Shown: piece by piece, positions 34,736 to 44,085 of the stretch
How positions within the stretch are numbered: position 1 is the first letter of the stretch
Layout: every line of letters starts with the position of its first letter
Made by a program: the position numbers and the translations under genes
Origin: Marinomonas aquimarina
Lineage (GTDB): Bacteria > Pseudomonadota > Gammaproteobacteria > Pseudomonadales > Marinomonadaceae
Assembly (NCBI RefSeq): GCF_900089755.1
Contig: NZ_FLOC01000009.1
Span: forward strand, 62,001 to 126,000
Direction of reading: 5' to 3'
Length of the DNA: 64,000 nt
Notes under the pieces: model-generated
Told to the model about the DNA's origin: nothing
Databases searched by the model: none
What the model saw: only the letters and a program-made list of their open reading frames with translations

Positions 34736-35059
34736 ATGTTGAATTCTGTTTATCGTCGCGTTGCGCTGGTCACATTGGTGGCCGCTTGGTCGCAGGTAGC
34801 CTTAGCGCATTTCCCATTTGTTGAGTGTACTAAGGAGACGCCGGACATTGTCTGCTTAGGTGGCTTTTCTGATGGCTCTAGTGCACAAGGTGTCACCATT
34901 GACTTGATTTCCTATGACGAAGAGATTATCGCCAGTAAGACGTTTGATGATCACTCCCGCGTCCAGTTCGAACCCTATGATGGTGAGTTTTATATTTTGT
35001 TGGATGCTGGGCCAGGACACACAGTAGAAGTGGACTGGAACGAAATCAGCGCCCGTTAA
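34736..35059 (+). CDS. Small secreted protein predicted to start with histidine after signal cleavage
   Basis: A 107-residue protein. Residues 1-24 form a signal peptide ending in ALA, so the mature chain would begin HFPFVEC. The 83-residue mature part has two cysteines (VECTKETPDIVC) and a late GPGHTVEVDW, and looks like a small beta-sandwich. A free N-terminal His together with an internal His is the layout of copper-binding proteins such as CopC, and some periplasmic nickel/cobalt proteins also start this way; the metal is not known. It closes the operon begun by the PepSY gene. Confidence 0.65.
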   Translation: MLNSVYRRVALVTLVAAWSQVALAHFPFVECTKETPDIVCLGGFSDGSSAQGVTIDLISYDEEIIASKTFDDHSRVQFEPYDGEFYILLDAGPGHTVEVDWNEISAR

Positions 35060-35074
35060 TTTTCCCTTCCAAAA

Positions 35075-35094
35075 GCAGGCGCGCTCGCGCCTGC
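35075..35094 (+). terminator. GC-rich hairpin after the PepSY operon
   Basis: GCAGGCGC-GCTC-GCGCCTGC, an 8-bp perfect stem, 15 bases after the stop. It is followed by TGAAAAAA rather than a T run, so termination here is only probable. Confidence 0.45.
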
Positions 35095-35120
35095 TGAAAA
35101 AACATTCTGTTTATTTCAAT

Positions 35121-35154
35121 CTTTAACATTATTGTCACAAAGCCTCTTTATAGT
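35121..35154 (+). promoter_or_regulatory. Probable PhoB-dependent promoter of pstS
   Basis: CTTTAACATTATTGTCACAA (35121-35140) carries one good Pho half-site (TTGTCAC) and a poor one, and a -10 candidate TATAGT lies at 35149-35154, about 10 bases downstream, the spacing usual in Pho promoters where PhoB replaces -35 recognition. Confidence 0.5.
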
Positions 35155-35242
35155 CTTCATCATCGAAAGAGAACGAGCTAACTCGGACTCAAATACGAAG
35201 TTTTAAATTCATACCAAACTGACGATAACCATTGAGGTTGAA

Positions 35243-36214
35243 GTGATGAAAAAATTAGTTGCTACTCTAGCCGTGTCTACCCTAGCAGGCGTTTCTGCTA
35301 ACGTAATGGCAGACGTTGATGCAAACCTACCGTCTTACACTAAAGCAAGCGGTGTATCTGGTAACATCTCTAGTGTTGGTTCTGACACGCTAGCGAACCT
35401 AATGACACTTTGGGCAGAAGACTTCAAACGTCTTTACCCGAACGTGAACATCCAGATCCAAGCAGCTGGTTCTTCTACTGCGCCACCAGCGCTAACAGAA
35501 GGTACTTCTAACTTCGGTCCTATGTCTCGTCAGATGAAAGACAAAGAAGTTGCAGCATTCGAGAAGAAATACGGCTACAAGCCAACTGCGATCCCAGTTG
35601 CAATCGACGCTCTAGCAGTATTCGTACACAAAGATAACCCAATCAAAGGTCTATCTCTTCCAGAAGTGGATGCGATCTTCTCTTCTACTCGTAAGGGTGG
35701 TCACAGCGAAGACATCACTAACTGGGGCGCAACGGGCCTAGACGGCGCTTGGGCTGATCGTGACGTGCAAATCTTCGGTCGTAACTCAGTATCTGGTACT
35801 TACGGTTACTTCAAGAAAGTTGCTCTATTCAAAGGCGACTACAAAAACTCTGTAAACGAACAGCCTGGTTCTGCTTCTGTTGTACAGTCAGTTTCTACAT
35901 CTCTTAACGGTATCGGTTACTCAGGTATCGGTTACAAGACTTCTTCCGTACGCGCTATTCCACTAGCGAAGAAAGAAGGCGGTGAACTAATCGAAGCGAC
36001 TCCAGAGAACGCTGCGACTGGTAAATACCCACTATCTCGCTTCCTTTACGTTTACGTAAACAAAGCACCTAACAAGCCACTTGCTCCACTAGAGCGTGAG
36101 TTCGTTAAGATGGTTCTTTCTAAAATGGGCCAAGAAGTTGTAGTGAAAGACGGTTACGTACCACTACCAGCTAAAGTTTCTGCTAAATACCTATCTGACC
36201 TAGGTATTCAGTAA
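35243..36214 (+). CDS. pstS: Phosphate-binding periplasmic protein PstS
   Basis: A 323-residue binding protein of the high-affinity phosphate ABC transporter. Signal peptide 1-23 (ending VMA). Phosphate-pocket motifs: [11 protein letters not shown] (residues 43-53), [16 protein letters not shown] near 93-97 and [13 protein letters not shown] near 178-190. Codon use is strongly biased (CTA, GGT, ACT and CGT runs) unlike most neighbours, which indicates high expression. It is followed by an attenuator and a second Pho box before pstC, so it can be made in excess over the permease. Confidence 0.93.
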   Translation: MMKKLVATLAVSTLAGVSANVMADVDANLPSYTKASGVSGNISSVGSDTLANLMTLWAEDFKRLYPNVNIQIQAAGSSTAPPALTEGTSNFGPMSRQMKDKEVAAFEKKYGYKPTAIPVAIDALAVFVHKDNPIKGLSLPEVDAIFSSTRKGGHSEDITNWGATGLDGAWADRDVQIFGRNSVSGTYGYFKKVALFKGDYKNSVNEQPGSASVVQSVSTSLNGIGYSGIGYKTSSVRAIPLAKKEGGELIEATPENAATGKYPLSRFLYVYVNKAPNKPLAPLEREFVKMVLSKMGQEVVVKDGYVPLPAKVSAKYLSDLGIQ

Positions 36215-36253
36215 GAACTGGATAACAGGGAAAGCTTGCAGGACGCATTAAGG

Positions 36254-36282
36254 GCAGGGGGGATTTGATCTCTCCTGCTTTT
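36254..36282 (+). terminator. Attenuator-type terminator between pstS and pstC
   Basis: GCAGGGGGGAT and ATCTCTCCTGC form an 11-bp stem (two G-U pairs as RNA) with a TTG loop, followed by TTTTGTT. It would cut most pstS transcripts before pstC. Confidence 0.75.
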
Positions 36283-36295
36283 GTTGCGTCTCAAG

Positions 36296-36317
36296 CTGTC
36301 ACAAAAATGTCATAAAA
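36296..36317 (+). promoter_or_regulatory. Pho box before pstC
   Basis: Two direct 11-base units, CTGTCACAAAA and ATGTCATAAAA, match the Pho box consensus almost perfectly. It lies 12 bases before the pstC ATG, after the intercistronic terminator, so either its PhoB site controls a start further upstream or it acts as a second control point. Confidence 0.8.
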
Positions 36318-36328
36318 AGTGAATTCGG

Positions 36329-38581
36329 ATGAGTACAAAAGCGGATCAAAAAATACCCGAACTAGACTTCGATACGCCGGCCCTTAAGCGTCATCGTAAA
36401 GTTCGCGCGCTCAAAGACCGTACTGCGGGCGTTGGCATTGCCATCGGTGGTAGCAGTGTGATCTTGGCTGTCCTACTGATATGTTTCTATTTAGTTTATG
36501 AAGTTGCACCACTATTCTCAGGTGCCAGTATCGAACAAAAAGACAGCTACGCTTTGCCAGCGACCGAGTCTGGTGAAAGTTTATACCTCACCTCAGAAGA
36601 GCAAATTGAAGTAGGCTTCCGTGTTGCAGAAAATGGCGACATGATTTACTTCAATGTGGCGGATGGCAGTGTCATTGATAAGGTCGCTAACCCTATCGGT
36701 GAACCAACGGCGTTTGCGGTCGAGTCCGATACCAGCCGTATGGTAGCGTTTGCTTACCAAGACGGTCGTGTCCTGGTTGCGCAACAAAACTACAAAACCA
36801 CTTACCCTGACGGTGTGCGTCTGATTACCCCAAGCATTGAGTACCCTTACGGTACCGAAGGTATTCAGGCGGCGGATTTTGCACCACGTCACCTTAGCAT
36901 CCGTGATAACGAAGAGCGCATGACGATTGCGGTAGTGGGTGATCAACAGGCGCAAGTGACTCGTGTTACCAAAGATGTGAACTTCATTACCGAAGAAGTT
37001 GAGCTAACCGAATCACGTTCAGCGCTGCCATTTGTGGCGGACACGCACTCGCTGCTGATCTCTGGTGATCAGCGTTACCTATATGTAGCGGATCAACAGG
37101 GCAACATGTCTGAGTTTGATATTCGTGACATCAGCGACATTCAACTAAAAGAACAAGTTGACCTAATTGAAGGCAACGGCCAATTGGTGTCGATGCGTTA
37201 TCTATTAGGCCAATCATCTGTGATGGTGGCGGACAGCTCCGGCCGTGTCAGCCAATGGTTCAACGTTCGTGACGAAGACAACGTCGAGCATCTAACTTAC
37301 ATCCGTGATGTGAAACACCCTACTGGCCTAGTGGACATGGCGATGGAGCACCGTCGTAAAGGTTTCGCAACACTGGACGATCGCGGTGTGGTGTCGATCT
37401 TTAACTCTACTTCTAGCCGTCAGGTCATTGATCAGCGTTTGAGTGACTCAAGTGCCACCATGATCAGCTTTGCACCACGTGCCAACGCACTCATGCTAGA
37501 AGACAGCAATGGTATCAACGTTTTTGCAGTCGACAATGAACACCCTGAAGTGTCTTGGTCGTCGATTTGGGGCCAGGTCTGGTACGAAGGTTACCAAGAG
37601 CCAACGTACACTTGGCAGTCCTCTGCAGCAAACAATGACTTCGAGCCGAAATACAGCTTGATGCCGCTAGCCTTCGGTACGCTTAAAGCCGCGTTCTACG
37701 CCATGCTGATGGCGGTGCCACTAGCGATCTGTGGTGCCATCTACACGGCTTACTTCATGGCGCCTGGTTTGCGTCGTAAAGTAAAACCTGTGATCGAATT
37801 AATGGAAGCGCTACCAACGGTTATCCTAGGTTTCTTAGCGGGTCTATTCTTCGCACCATTCCTTGAAGAAAACCTAGCGGCAGCGTTTAGCATTCTCGTG
37901 GTGCTACCTCTGGGTATCTTGCTATTTGCCTTTATCTGGTCACGTCTACCACAAAGTGTGCGCTTCCTAGTACCGGATGGTTGGCAGCCAATGTTGCTGA
38001 TCCCTGTGGTAGTGATTCTTGGTTGGATCTGTGTGGCGATGAGCCCAGTGATCGAATTGAACTTCTTCGACGGTAACATCCGTGGCTTTATCACCAACGA
38101 TCTAGGCATTACCTTCGACCAACGTAACGCGCTAGTAGTCGGCTTTGCGATGGGCTTCGCGGTGATTCCAACGATCTTCTCGATTACCGAAGATGCGATC
38201 TTCTCGGTGCCAAAAGCACTGACACAAGGCTCGCTAGCATTGGGTGCCACTTACTGGCAAACCATGACACGCGTGGTGCTACCAACCGCGAGTCCAGGTA
38301 TCTTCTCTGCCATCATGATCGGTATGGGTCGTGCGGTAGGTGAGACCATGATCGTACTGATGGCCACTGGTAACACGCCAATCATGGACTTCAACATCTT
38401 CGAAGGTATGCGTACCTTGGCGGCGAACTTGGCCGTGGAAGTGCCTGAGTCTGAAGTGGGTAGCACACACTACCGTATCTTGTTCTTGGCAGCGTTCGTG
38501 TTGTTTACCTTCACCTTTATCGTGAACACCATCGCTGAATCCGTGCGCCAGCACCTACGTAAGAAATACGGATCGTTATAA
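36329..38581 (+). CDS. pstC: Phosphate ABC transporter permease PstC, long form
   Basis: Inner-membrane channel subunit, 750 residues, more than twice E. coli PstC. One transmembrane helix (about 35-60) is followed by a periplasmic domain of roughly 370 residues rich in strand repeats, likely a beta-propeller (LLISGDQRYLYVADQQGNMS, GRVSQWFNVRD and KGFATLDDRGVVSIFN resemble WD blades). The permease proper starts near 440 with five or six helices and the EAA loop [20 protein letters not shown]. Long PstC forms occur in pseudomonads and marine gammaproteobacteria. Its last base is the first of pstA (TAATG). Confidence 0.92.
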   Translation: MSTKADQKIPELDFDTPALKRHRKVRALKDRTAGVGIAIGGSSVILAVLLICFYLVYEVAPLFSGASIEQKDSYALPATESGESLYLTSEEQIEVGFRVAENGDMIYFNVADGSVIDKVANPIGEPTAFAVESDTSRMVAFAYQDGRVLVAQQNYKTTYPDGVRLITPSIEYPYGTEGIQAADFAPRHLSIRDNEERMTIAVVGDQQAQVTRVTKDVNFITEEVELTESRSALPFVADTHSLLISGDQRYLYVADQQGNMSEFDIRDISDIQLKEQVDLIEGNGQLVSMRYLLGQSSVMVADSSGRVSQWFNVRDEDNVEHLTYIRDVKHPTGLVDMAMEHRRKGFATLDDRGVVSIFNSTSSRQVIDQRLSDSSATMISFAPRANALMLEDSNGINVFAVDNEHPEVSWSSIWGQVWYEGYQEPTYTWQSSAANNDFEPKYSLMPLAFGTLKAAFYAMLMAVPLAICGAIYTAYFMAPGLRRKVKPVIELMEALPTVILGFLAGLFFAPFLEENLAAAFSILVVLPLGILLFAFIWSRLPQSVRFLVPDGWQPMLLIPVVVILGWICVAMSPVIELNFFDGNIRGFITNDLGITFDQRNALVVGFAMGFAVIPTIFSITEDAIFSVPKALTQGSLALGATYWQTMTRVVLPTASPGIFSAIMIGMGRAVGETMIVLMATGNTPIMDFNIFEGMRTLAANLAVEVPESEVGSTHYRILFLAAFVLFTFTFIVNTIAESVRQHLRKKYGSL

Positions 38582-40293
38582 TGAGTAATGAACTGAAATT
38601 AAAGAATCAAACCGTATCCCAGTGGGTGAAGTCTGGTGATCCATGGGTATGGTTAAACGCAGGCGCGGTGGCGATCTGTGTGATTATGGTAATCGGTCTA
38701 TTGGCTTTGATCGCAGTACGTGGTCTAGGTCACTTCTGGCCAGCCGACATTAACCAAGGGACGTACAGCCTACCAGGCTCAACCCCTTACACGTTAGTCG
38801 CGGAGCGTGTTGAGTCGGCCGAAGTACCGGCGGCTCAGCTGCGTGAAGCGGGTATTCCAGTTGAAGCGCATCATGATCTGATGGTGCGTTCACTGATGAA
38901 AACCGGTAACCGTGATGTGTACGGTTCCGATTTCCGTTGGATCATCGACGAATACTTCACTGACATCACTAAGCCGGAAATGCTGTTCGCCGCAGAACGT
39001 CACGAGTGGGGCAACCTGTACGGTTACCTGAAAGCGGTGAAAGAAGATGGCCAAGTGGTGGCGCAGACTGAAGACCTAACCCCAACCGATTCCGCGTTGG
39101 CGACTTGGGCTGCTTTTGAGCGCAGTATTGAGCGTGCGACAACGATTTACGACGACATCCACGAAGTGGAAAAAGGCGAAATCGGTGCCATCAACCACAA
39201 GCTAGAGCGTCTGCGTCTTGAGCAGCGCCGTCTTGAGCTAAATGATGAGCTGACACCAGAGAAACTGGCGGACATTGATGCTCAGCGTGCCGAGCAAGAT
39301 GCTTTGTACCAAGCTTTGCAACAACGTTTGATCGATCTATACGCTGAAATCAACCGTGACACCTTCATCGTGCAAGTGATGGATGGCAGCGAGCATGAGC
39401 TACAAGTGGCGAAAATCGTGCGTGCCTACCGTCCAAATGCCATGGGCATTGCCGAGAAAATGGGCTTCTACGGCTCTAAAGTTGTTGAGTTCCTAACCGC
39501 AGAGCCGCGTGAAGCGAACACGGAAGGTGGGGTATTCCCAGCGATCTTCGGTACTGTCATGATGGTATTGTTGATGACTGTGCTGGTGACGCCATTTGGT
39601 GTGGTAGCGGCGGTTTACCTTCGTGAATACGCATCGCAAGGTTTCGTGACACGTACCATTCGTATCGCGGTAAACAACCTAGCGGGTGTACCATCGATCG
39701 TATACGGTGTCTTTGGTCTAGGTTTCTTTATTTACTTCCTAGGCTCAGGTATCGACCAAGCGTTCTTCCCAGAAGCCTTGCCATCGCCTACTTTTGGTAC
39801 TGGTGGTCTAATGTGGGCGTCGATCACGCTAGCACTACTAACCGTGCCTGTGGTAATCGTAGCCACTGAAGAGGGTCTATCACGTATTCCGCGTAACGTA
39901 CGTGAAGGTTCTTTGGCACTGGGTGCAACGAAAGCAGAAACACTATGGCGTGTGGTCTTGCCAATGGCCAGCCCAGCGATCATGACCGGTGTCATCCTGG
40001 CGGTAGCCCGTGCGGCCGGTGAGGTAGCGCCGCTGATGTTGGTGGGTGTGGTAAAACTGGCACCATCGCTACCATTGGATGGCAACTACCCGTTCATCCA
40101 CTTGGATCAGAAGTTCATGCACTTGGGCTTCCATATTTATGATGTGGGCTTCCAGAGCCCGAACGTAGAGGCCGCGCGTCCACTTGTATATGCGACGGCA
40201 CTATTATTGGTAATCGTGATTGCACTGCTTAACCTTGCAGCCGTTACTATCCGTAACCACCTACGTGAAAAATACAAATCGCTGGAAATGTAA
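38581..40293 (+). CDS. pstA: Phosphate ABC transporter permease PstA, long form
   Basis: Second channel subunit, 570 residues against about 296 in E. coli. After the first transmembrane helix (about 25-50) comes a periplasmic insertion of some 250 residues containing a coiled coil ([20 protein letters not shown] onward, about 205-265). The conserved permease follows from about 320, with the EAA loop [20 protein letters not shown] near 440. The matched enlargement of PstC and PstA suggests their periplasmic parts touch each other or PstS. Confidence 0.92.
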   Translation: MSNELKLKNQTVSQWVKSGDPWVWLNAGAVAICVIMVIGLLALIAVRGLGHFWPADINQGTYSLPGSTPYTLVAERVESAEVPAAQLREAGIPVEAHHDLMVRSLMKTGNRDVYGSDFRWIIDEYFTDITKPEMLFAAERHEWGNLYGYLKAVKEDGQVVAQTEDLTPTDSALATWAAFERSIERATTIYDDIHEVEKGEIGAINHKLERLRLEQRRLELNDELTPEKLADIDAQRAEQDALYQALQQRLIDLYAEINRDTFIVQVMDGSEHELQVAKIVRAYRPNAMGIAEKMGFYGSKVVEFLTAEPREANTEGGVFPAIFGTVMMVLLMTVLVTPFGVVAAVYLREYASQGFVTRTIRIAVNNLAGVPSIVYGVFGLGFFIYFLGSGIDQAFFPEALPSPTFGTGGLMWASITLALLTVPVVIVATEEGLSRIPRNVREGSLALGATKAETLWRVVLPMASPAIMTGVILAVARAAGEVAPLMLVGVVKLAPSLPLDGNYPFIHLDQKFMHLGFHIYDVGFQSPNVEAARPLVYATALLLVIVIALLNLAAVTIRNHLREKYKSLEM

Positions 40294-40313
40294 GACGGCG
40301 GAGAGAGACTATT

Positions 40314-41144
40314 ATGAGCGAAACAACTACACACTCTATCGATATTTCAGCAATGCAACGTAACCATGAGGCGCTGCGCATTGAAGACGAAAAAGTTTGT
40401 CTTTCCGTTAAAGACTTACACCTTTACTACGGCGAGAAAGAAGCGCTAAAAGGGATCGACATGATCATCCCTGAGAAGAAAGTAACCGCGTTTATCGGCC
40501 CATCTGGCTGTGGTAAATCAACGCTGTTACGTTGCTTCAACCGTATGAACGACCTAGTAGACAGCTGTCGCATCACAGGTGAAATCAACCTGCACGACAC
40601 CAACATCTACGAAAAAGGCACCGACGTAGCGGAGCTACGTCGTCGTGTCGGCATGGTGTTCCAGAAGCCAAACCCATTCCCGAAAAGTATCTACGAAAAC
40701 GTGGCTTACGGCCTACGTATTCAAGGTATTAACAAGAAGCGTGTAATCGACGAAACGGTTGAATGGGCACTGCGCTCAGCGGCGCTTTGGGACGAAGTGA
40801 AAGACCGCCTACACGAAAGTGCCCTAGGCATGTCTGGTGGTCAGCAACAGCGTCTGGTTATCGCCCGTACGGTAGCGGTAAAACCTGAAGTACTACTTCT
40901 AGACGAGCCGGCGTCAGCACTTGACCCGATCTCTACTTTGAAGATCGAAGAGCTGATCCACCAGCTAAAAGAAGAATTTACCATTGCCATCGTTACCCAC
41001 AACATGCAGCAGGCCGCACGTGTTTCTGACTATACTGCGTTTATGTACATGGGCAACATGGTGGAGTTTGGTGACACCAACAGCTTGTTCACTAACCCAA
41101 CTAAACAACAAACTGAAGACTACATCACTGGCCGTTACGGCTAG
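40314..41144 (+). CDS. pstB: Phosphate ABC transporter ATPase PstB
   Basis: ATP-hydrolysing subunit, 276 residues. Walker [10 protein letters not shown] at 62-70 (inside [20 protein letters not shown], the PstB pattern), Q-loop [16 protein letters not shown], signature [12 protein letters not shown], Walker [14 protein letters not shown] and H-loop IVTHNM. The CFNRMNDL and [10 protein letters not shown] blocks are diagnostic for PstB. The gene follows pstA by 20 bases with GGAGAG upstream. Confidence 0.95.
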   Translation: MSETTTHSIDISAMQRNHEALRIEDEKVCLSVKDLHLYYGEKEALKGIDMIIPEKKVTAFIGPSGCGKSTLLRCFNRMNDLVDSCRITGEINLHDTNIYEKGTDVAELRRRVGMVFQKPNPFPKSIYENVAYGLRIQGINKKRVIDETVEWALRSAALWDEVKDRLHESALGMSGGQQQRLVIARTVAVKPEVLLLDEPASALDPISTLKIEELIHQLKEEFTIAIVTHNMQQAARVSDYTAFMYMGNMVEFGDTNSLFTNPTKQQTEDYITGRYG

Positions 41145-41161
41145 GATAAGGAACTGCGATC

Positions 41162-41884
41162 ATGAGAGAGTTAACAACGGACCATATTTCTCAACAGTTC
41201 AACAGCGAACTGGAGACACTACGTCAGCACTTCTTAACAATGGGTGGTGTAGTTGAAAACCAAGTAGCCGATGCGATTCACGCTTTGCTAGAAAGCGATG
41301 GCCCGCTAGCGGAAGAAGTCAAAGCCAAAGACGCGACGGTAAACCAGTTAGACGGCATCATCGACGAAGAATGTACCCGCATCCTGGCGAAGCGTCAGCC
41401 TGCGGCAACGGACTTACGTATGATCCTATCGATCAGTAAAGCCGTAGGTGAGCTGGAGCGCATGGGTGATGAAGCAAAGAAAATCGCGGATCACGCCTTG
41501 AAACTGATTCAAGAAGGCGAATCTCCACGTGGTTACGTGGAAATCAGCCGTATTGGTCAAATGGTGACACGCATGGTACGTGAGAGCTTGGACGCCTACG
41601 CGCGCCTAGACATTGATCTAGCGGTGAGCGTTGCCAAAGCAGACCGTTCTGTGGACCTTGAGTACAAGACCGCGATTCGTTCTTTGATCACTTACATGAT
41701 GGAAGACCCACGTTCGATCAGCCGTGTGTTCAACGTGATCTGGGTATTGCGTTCACTAGAGCGTATCGGCGATCACTCGCGTCACCTATGTCAGCACCTT
41801 GTGTACCTGATTAACGGTGTCAACGTGCGTCACGTGTCTACCGAAGAGCTAGATCAAGTGGCACAAGACGATAAGAAAGCGTAA
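41162..41884 (+). CDS. phoU: Phosphate signalling protein PhoU
   Basis: A 240-residue all-helical cytosolic protein with two PhoU repeats, each with the E-x-x-x-D metal-binding pattern (SKAVGELERMGDEAKKIADH near 100-118 and VLRSLERIGDHSRHLCQHLV near 197-216). It links the Pst transporter to PhoR, keeping the regulon off when phosphate is plentiful. Last gene of the pst operon; a strong terminator follows. Confidence 0.95.
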   Translation: MRELTTDHISQQFNSELETLRQHFLTMGGVVENQVADAIHALLESDGPLAEEVKAKDATVNQLDGIIDEECTRILAKRQPAATDLRMILSISKAVGELERMGDEAKKIADHALKLIQEGESPRGYVEISRIGQMVTRMVRESLDAYARLDIDLAVSVAKADRSVDLEYKTAIRSLITYMMEDPRSISRVFNVIWVLRSLERIGDHSRHLCQHLVYLINGVNVRHVSTEELDQVAQDDKKA

Positions 41885-41900
41885 TACTTAAACGCTTGTA

Positions 41901-41939
41901 AAAAAAGGGGTTAGCGCCTAAGCGCTAACCCCTTTTTTT
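41901..41939. terminator. Bidirectional Rho-independent terminator between phoU and the Hpt gene
   Basis: AAAAAAGGGGTTAGCGC and GCGCTAACCCCTTTTTTT with a short loop serve the converging phoU and Hpt transcripts. Confidence 0.92.
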
Positions 41940-41952
41940 GTTGGACAGCACC

Positions 41953-42285
41953 TCACAACAGCTCGTGTAATGTGCGCAGAGCCGCTGGGTACTCCGCTTT
42001 GGCGGCTTGTAGCAGCTCACCGAGTGCGTCCGTTTGACCTTGGCTTGCGTTGGCTTCCATTTGCGCGAACAAGCTGGCTAACGAGACCAAGGCCAAATTA
42101 GAACTGGCGGACTTCAGCGAATGACTGAGATGGGTCACATCGTCTAGGTCGTCGGCTTGGACGGCTTGCTCTAGGGCAATGAGCTTGGCTTGGCTGTCTT
42201 GCTCGTAACTGCGTGCCACCTTGACGAGTTTATCGCGCCCAAGAATGTCCTTGAGCGATTTGAAATGGGGGTGATCCACAACCAT
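41953..42285 (-). CDS. Histidine phosphotransfer (Hpt) domain protein
   Basis: A single-domain 110-residue phosphorelay protein. The phospho-accepting histidine is H55 in THLSHSLKSASSNLAL, a full match to the Hpt motif HxLKSAS(S/A)NLG/A. TAGGAG lies seven bases before ATG 42285. It lies 10 bases after the stop of the hybrid kinase-like gene, in the same operon. Hpt proteins shuttle phosphate between receiver domains; since the neighbouring kinase has lost its own acceptor residues, the donor and target must be elsewhere. Confidence 0.88.
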   Translation of the reverse strand: MVVDHPHFKSLKDILGRDKLVKVARSYEQDSQAKLIALEQAVQADDLDDVTHLSHSLKSASSNLALVSLASLFAQMEANASQGQTDALGELLQAAKAEYPAALRTLHELL

Positions 42286-42295
42286 ATAAGTACTC

Positions 42296-44083
42296 CTAAT
42301 CTGATGCACCTAATAAGGTGGTTAGCTGGCTCAGCGTGATCGGGTAATGATAGACCGCGTCAGCGTCAACATCGGGATGTTGCTGGGCCAAGGTCGAGCA
42401 CCAAATAATCTTTACCGATAGCCGTTGCAACTGTGTCACGTATTCTAACTGCGCAGCGGATAAGGTGGCCTTGTCGCTGATCAACAGCCATGAGAATGGT
42501 GCTTCTGTGGTATTCAGCGCCAGTATGGCTAACTCTTCCTCAGACAAACATTGCACTGTGTAGCGGGGCTCTAGCAATGCCTGCAAACCTTGGTCGAGCA
42601 GGGTGTTGCTGTTCAAAATGGCAATGGACTGTGCCGCTGGCGTGGTCTCGGGCTCGGCGACGAAGGTGCCAACGCCTAACGGCAGATCAATCCAGATCTC
42701 CGAGCCTTTGCCTGAGCTACTGGTAAAGTGTAATTCACCGTCCAGCGCGCCGATTAAGTAATGGCATAGGGTAAAGCCCAGGCCCATCTGCTCAATTTGG
42801 CTCAGTACGGTATTGTTCGGATTAAAGGGGTTTGCGCGCAGCCCAGTTTGAATCGCCTCAGGCAGTCCTGCACCAGCGTCGCGTAAGCCAATCTGTACCA
42901 TCTTGGTGGCCTTATCACCATGTTTGGCAGGCTGGTGCAATAGTGGAAGCTTGGAAGGACGAAGGTTGATGAGTAACTCCGCATCGGTGCAAAAGGGCGC
43001 CAGATTGAGGATCAACAGGGTCAGCATTTCATGCAGACGTTGGTAATCGGCATCCACCAGCGTTGGTAAACGCGGGTCCACATGGCACAGCGCGCGTATA
43101 TTGTGGGCGCTGAAAATATGTTCTAAGGCATGGGCCGTGTATTCGAGCTGGTCGCGAACATTGCCCTCATGGACATTAGGCTGTAGCTGAAAAGCTTCGA
43201 TCAAGACCAAATCGTGGTAGCCATCTAGCTGGGTTTGGATCAGGCTATTCTGGCTGATGCTCTGCTCTAACACGTCCTTGGCGGCTTGCTCGGTACTGTG
43301 CTGCTGCAACGATGAGAGGTGACTGATGATGCCCGTGAGAGAGGACTTGAGCTCATTGGTCATACGGCCAATGACTTCCACCTTGCCACGGCGAATGGCT
43401 TGCACTTGACGCTCAAGGTTATAGTTGTAACGCAATGCTCGGCGTAATTTCTGTGCTAACTTAAAGGTGATCAGTAATGCCCCAGCGCTGAGACATAACA
43501 GCATCACTGAGATCCACTGAATGTATTCTAATTGCACATCCAGTTCGGCACGTTTATTGGTGACATAATCGTTGGCACCCTGGTTGACGATCACAACGAA
43601 GTCGGTCACTTGTGAATCCAGCAAGCGCAGGCGTGCCATGATGATCGGCACCTGATCTAAGCGGCCATTTTCAAGGTGCTCAATATTGAGGCTGATGAGC
43701 TCCAGTTCACCAGAGATAATATTCAGCAGGCGGGTGGCTCGACCGTTGGCAAAGTTGCGGATATGGCGGCCCAAGTCGCCTTTACGTAGCAGGTCTACGC
43801 GGCTTAACACCAAATCGTATTGGAAGTAGGCGTTGCCATTGACGGGCAAGTCCTCAGCACTCAAATCCGATAAATAGTTCATCAAGCGATAGGTTTGCAG
43901 CTGCAGCTGTAGTGAGTGCCAGCGTGAGCTATCAAATACTTGGCGCGCATTCAGGCGTGCGCTGCTATCCGTCAACGGCAGCAGCAATAAGGTCAGCAGT
44001 GAGGACGTGCAGACGCAGATCAGTAACAGGTTGATGAGGGTGCGCTTGCGATGCTGGTCAGGCTTGGGTGTCTCGGGTGTCAC
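42296..44083 (-). CDS. Degenerate hybrid histidine kinase (no phospho-acceptor His or receiver Asp)
   Basis: A 595-residue membrane protein. TM1 (about 16-36), a helical periplasmic sensor (40-188), TM2 (190-210), a dimerisation/HisKA region, an ATPase domain and a receiver-like domain (about 490-593). In the H box the residue at the usual phospho-His is asparagine: IGRMTNELKSSLTGI, N243, codon AAT. The ATPase keeps DAGAGL (G1), MGLGFTLCHYL (G2) and one N-box Asn (LLILNLAPF). The receiver-like end has ILNSN where VDD is expected, LISDKATLS at the Asp site, and HYPIT where the Lys should be. Orientation and order suggest a TorS/BarA-type kinase that has lost catalysis, with the Hpt as a separate protein. 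Confidence 0.82.
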   Translation of the reverse strand: MTPETPKPDQHRKRTLINLLLICVCTSSLLTLLLLPLTDSSARLNARQVFDSSRWHSLQLQLQTYRLMNYLSDLSAEDLPVNGNAYFQYDLVLSRVDLLRKGDLGRHIRNFANGRATRLLNIISGELELISLNIEHLENGRLDQVPIIMARLRLLDSQVTDFVVIVNQGANDYVTNKRAELDVQLEYIQWISVMLLCLSAGALLITFKLAQKLRRALRYNYNLERQVQAIRRGKVEVIGRMTNELKSSLTGIISHLSSLQQHSTEQAAKDVLEQSISQNSLIQTQLDGYHDLVLIEAFQLQPNVHEGNVRDQLEYTAHALEHIFSAHNIRALCHVDPRLPTLVDADYQRLHEMLTLLILNLAPFCTDAELLINLRPSKLPLLHQPAKHGDKATKMVQIGLRDAGAGLPEAIQTGLRANPFNPNNTVLSQIEQMGLGFTLCHYLIGALDGELHFTSSSGKGSEIWIDLPLGVGTFVAEPETTPAAQSIAILNSNTLLDQGLQALLEPRYTVQCLSEEELAILALNTTEAPFSWLLISDKATLSAAQLEYVTQLQRLSVKIIWCSTLAQQHPDVDADAVYHYPITLSQLTTLLGASD

Positions 44084-44085
44084 AC

